Shown here: piece after piece, positions 63,964 through 64,000 of the stretch
How the letters are laid out: every line of letters begins with the position of its first letter
Numbering within the stretch: the first letter of the stretch is position 1
Assembly (NCBI RefSeq): GCF_014803385.1
Contig: NZ_JACYFC010000007.1
Location: 1 to 64,000 of the forward strand
DNA from: Marinomonas colpomeniae
Lineage (GTDB): Bacteria > Pseudomonadota > Gammaproteobacteria > Pseudomonadales > Marinomonadaceae
Length of the DNA stretch: 64,000 nucleotides
Reading direction: 5' to 3'
The notes under the pieces: model-generated
Told to the model about the DNA's origin: nothing
Databases searched by the model: none
Seen by the model: only the letters and a program-made list of their open reading frames with translations
Made by a program: the position numbers and the translations under genes

Positions 63964-64000
63964 AAATTCACTATAAAAAAGAAGCCGCATCTAATGATGC
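63964..64000. terminator. Probable terminator cut by the window end
   Basis: AAAAAAGAAGCCGCATC TAAT GATGC runs to the last base. The arm GCATC/GATGC with the preceding A run looks like the first part of a hairpin whose right arm lies beyond the window. Confidence 0.45.

Overview
The window is a stretch of gammaproteobacterial chromosome with low to moderate GC and very dense genes. Two blocks are typical of gammaproteobacteria: mutS / pncC-recA / recX / alaS-csrA-tRNA-Ser-tRNA-Arg, and the UPF0149-pepP-ubi block. Sodium-pump oxaloacetate decarboxylase genes and a complete set for breakdown of methylated amines point to a marine bacterium. A Marinomonas-like member of the Oceanospirillales is my best guess; this rests on gene content only. 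I see no insertion sequence, prophage or CRISPR array.

Layout. 1-3.5 kb: oadGAB (Na+-pumping oxaloacetate decarboxylase), then dusC. 4.7-5.3 kb: four identical tRNA-Arg(ACG) genes in a 136-bp tandem repeat and one tRNA-Ser(GCT). 5.4-19.1 kb: csrA, lysC, alaS, dadX-dadA, an inverted recX, a large coiled-coil membrane protein of unknown function, recA with a LexA box, pncC and mutS. 19.2-27.5 kb: fdxA, a degenerate EAL-HDOD protein, ilvD, rlmJ, a PAS/degenerate-GGDEF protein, yjbQ-folA and thyA.

27.8-32.9 kb: a six-gene operon (DUF1445/YcsI, pxpA, pxpB, pxpC, DUF4392 D-glutamate cyclase, D-amino acid transaminase). It reads as a route from D-amino acids through D-glutamate and 5-oxoproline to L-glutamate. 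Its promoter region carries the same perfect 13-bp inverted-repeat arms found upstream of the D-alanine catabolic genes dadA-dadX, 15 kb away, which suggests one D-amino-acid regulon. An N5-(carboxyethyl)ornithine synthase-like gene lies next to it, convergent.

34.8-47.0 kb: a methylated-amine island. Tmm oxidises trimethylamine to TMAO, Tdm demethylates TMAO, and DmmDABC demethylates dimethylamine; Tdm and DmmD both have GcvT-type folate domains that can capture formaldehyde. Inside the island lie a soluble NarX/NarL-type two-component pair, a PAS-only protein, a very small soluble PAS chemoreceptor and an SMR exporter. No monomethylamine pathway or TMAO importer is present in the window. 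Several palindromes, a sigma-54-like promoter and a possible leader-peptide/terminator arrangement lie in the control regions.

47.3-64 kb: a nucleoside-recognition-domain membrane protein divergent from an Lrp-type regulator, a fatty acid hydroxylase family protein, lgt, ptsP, rppH, a HAD phosphatase, rlmI, an fbpABC ferric iron importer with a Fur-like site, an HDOD protein, a UbiI-type hydroxylase, pepP and a UPF0149 protein.
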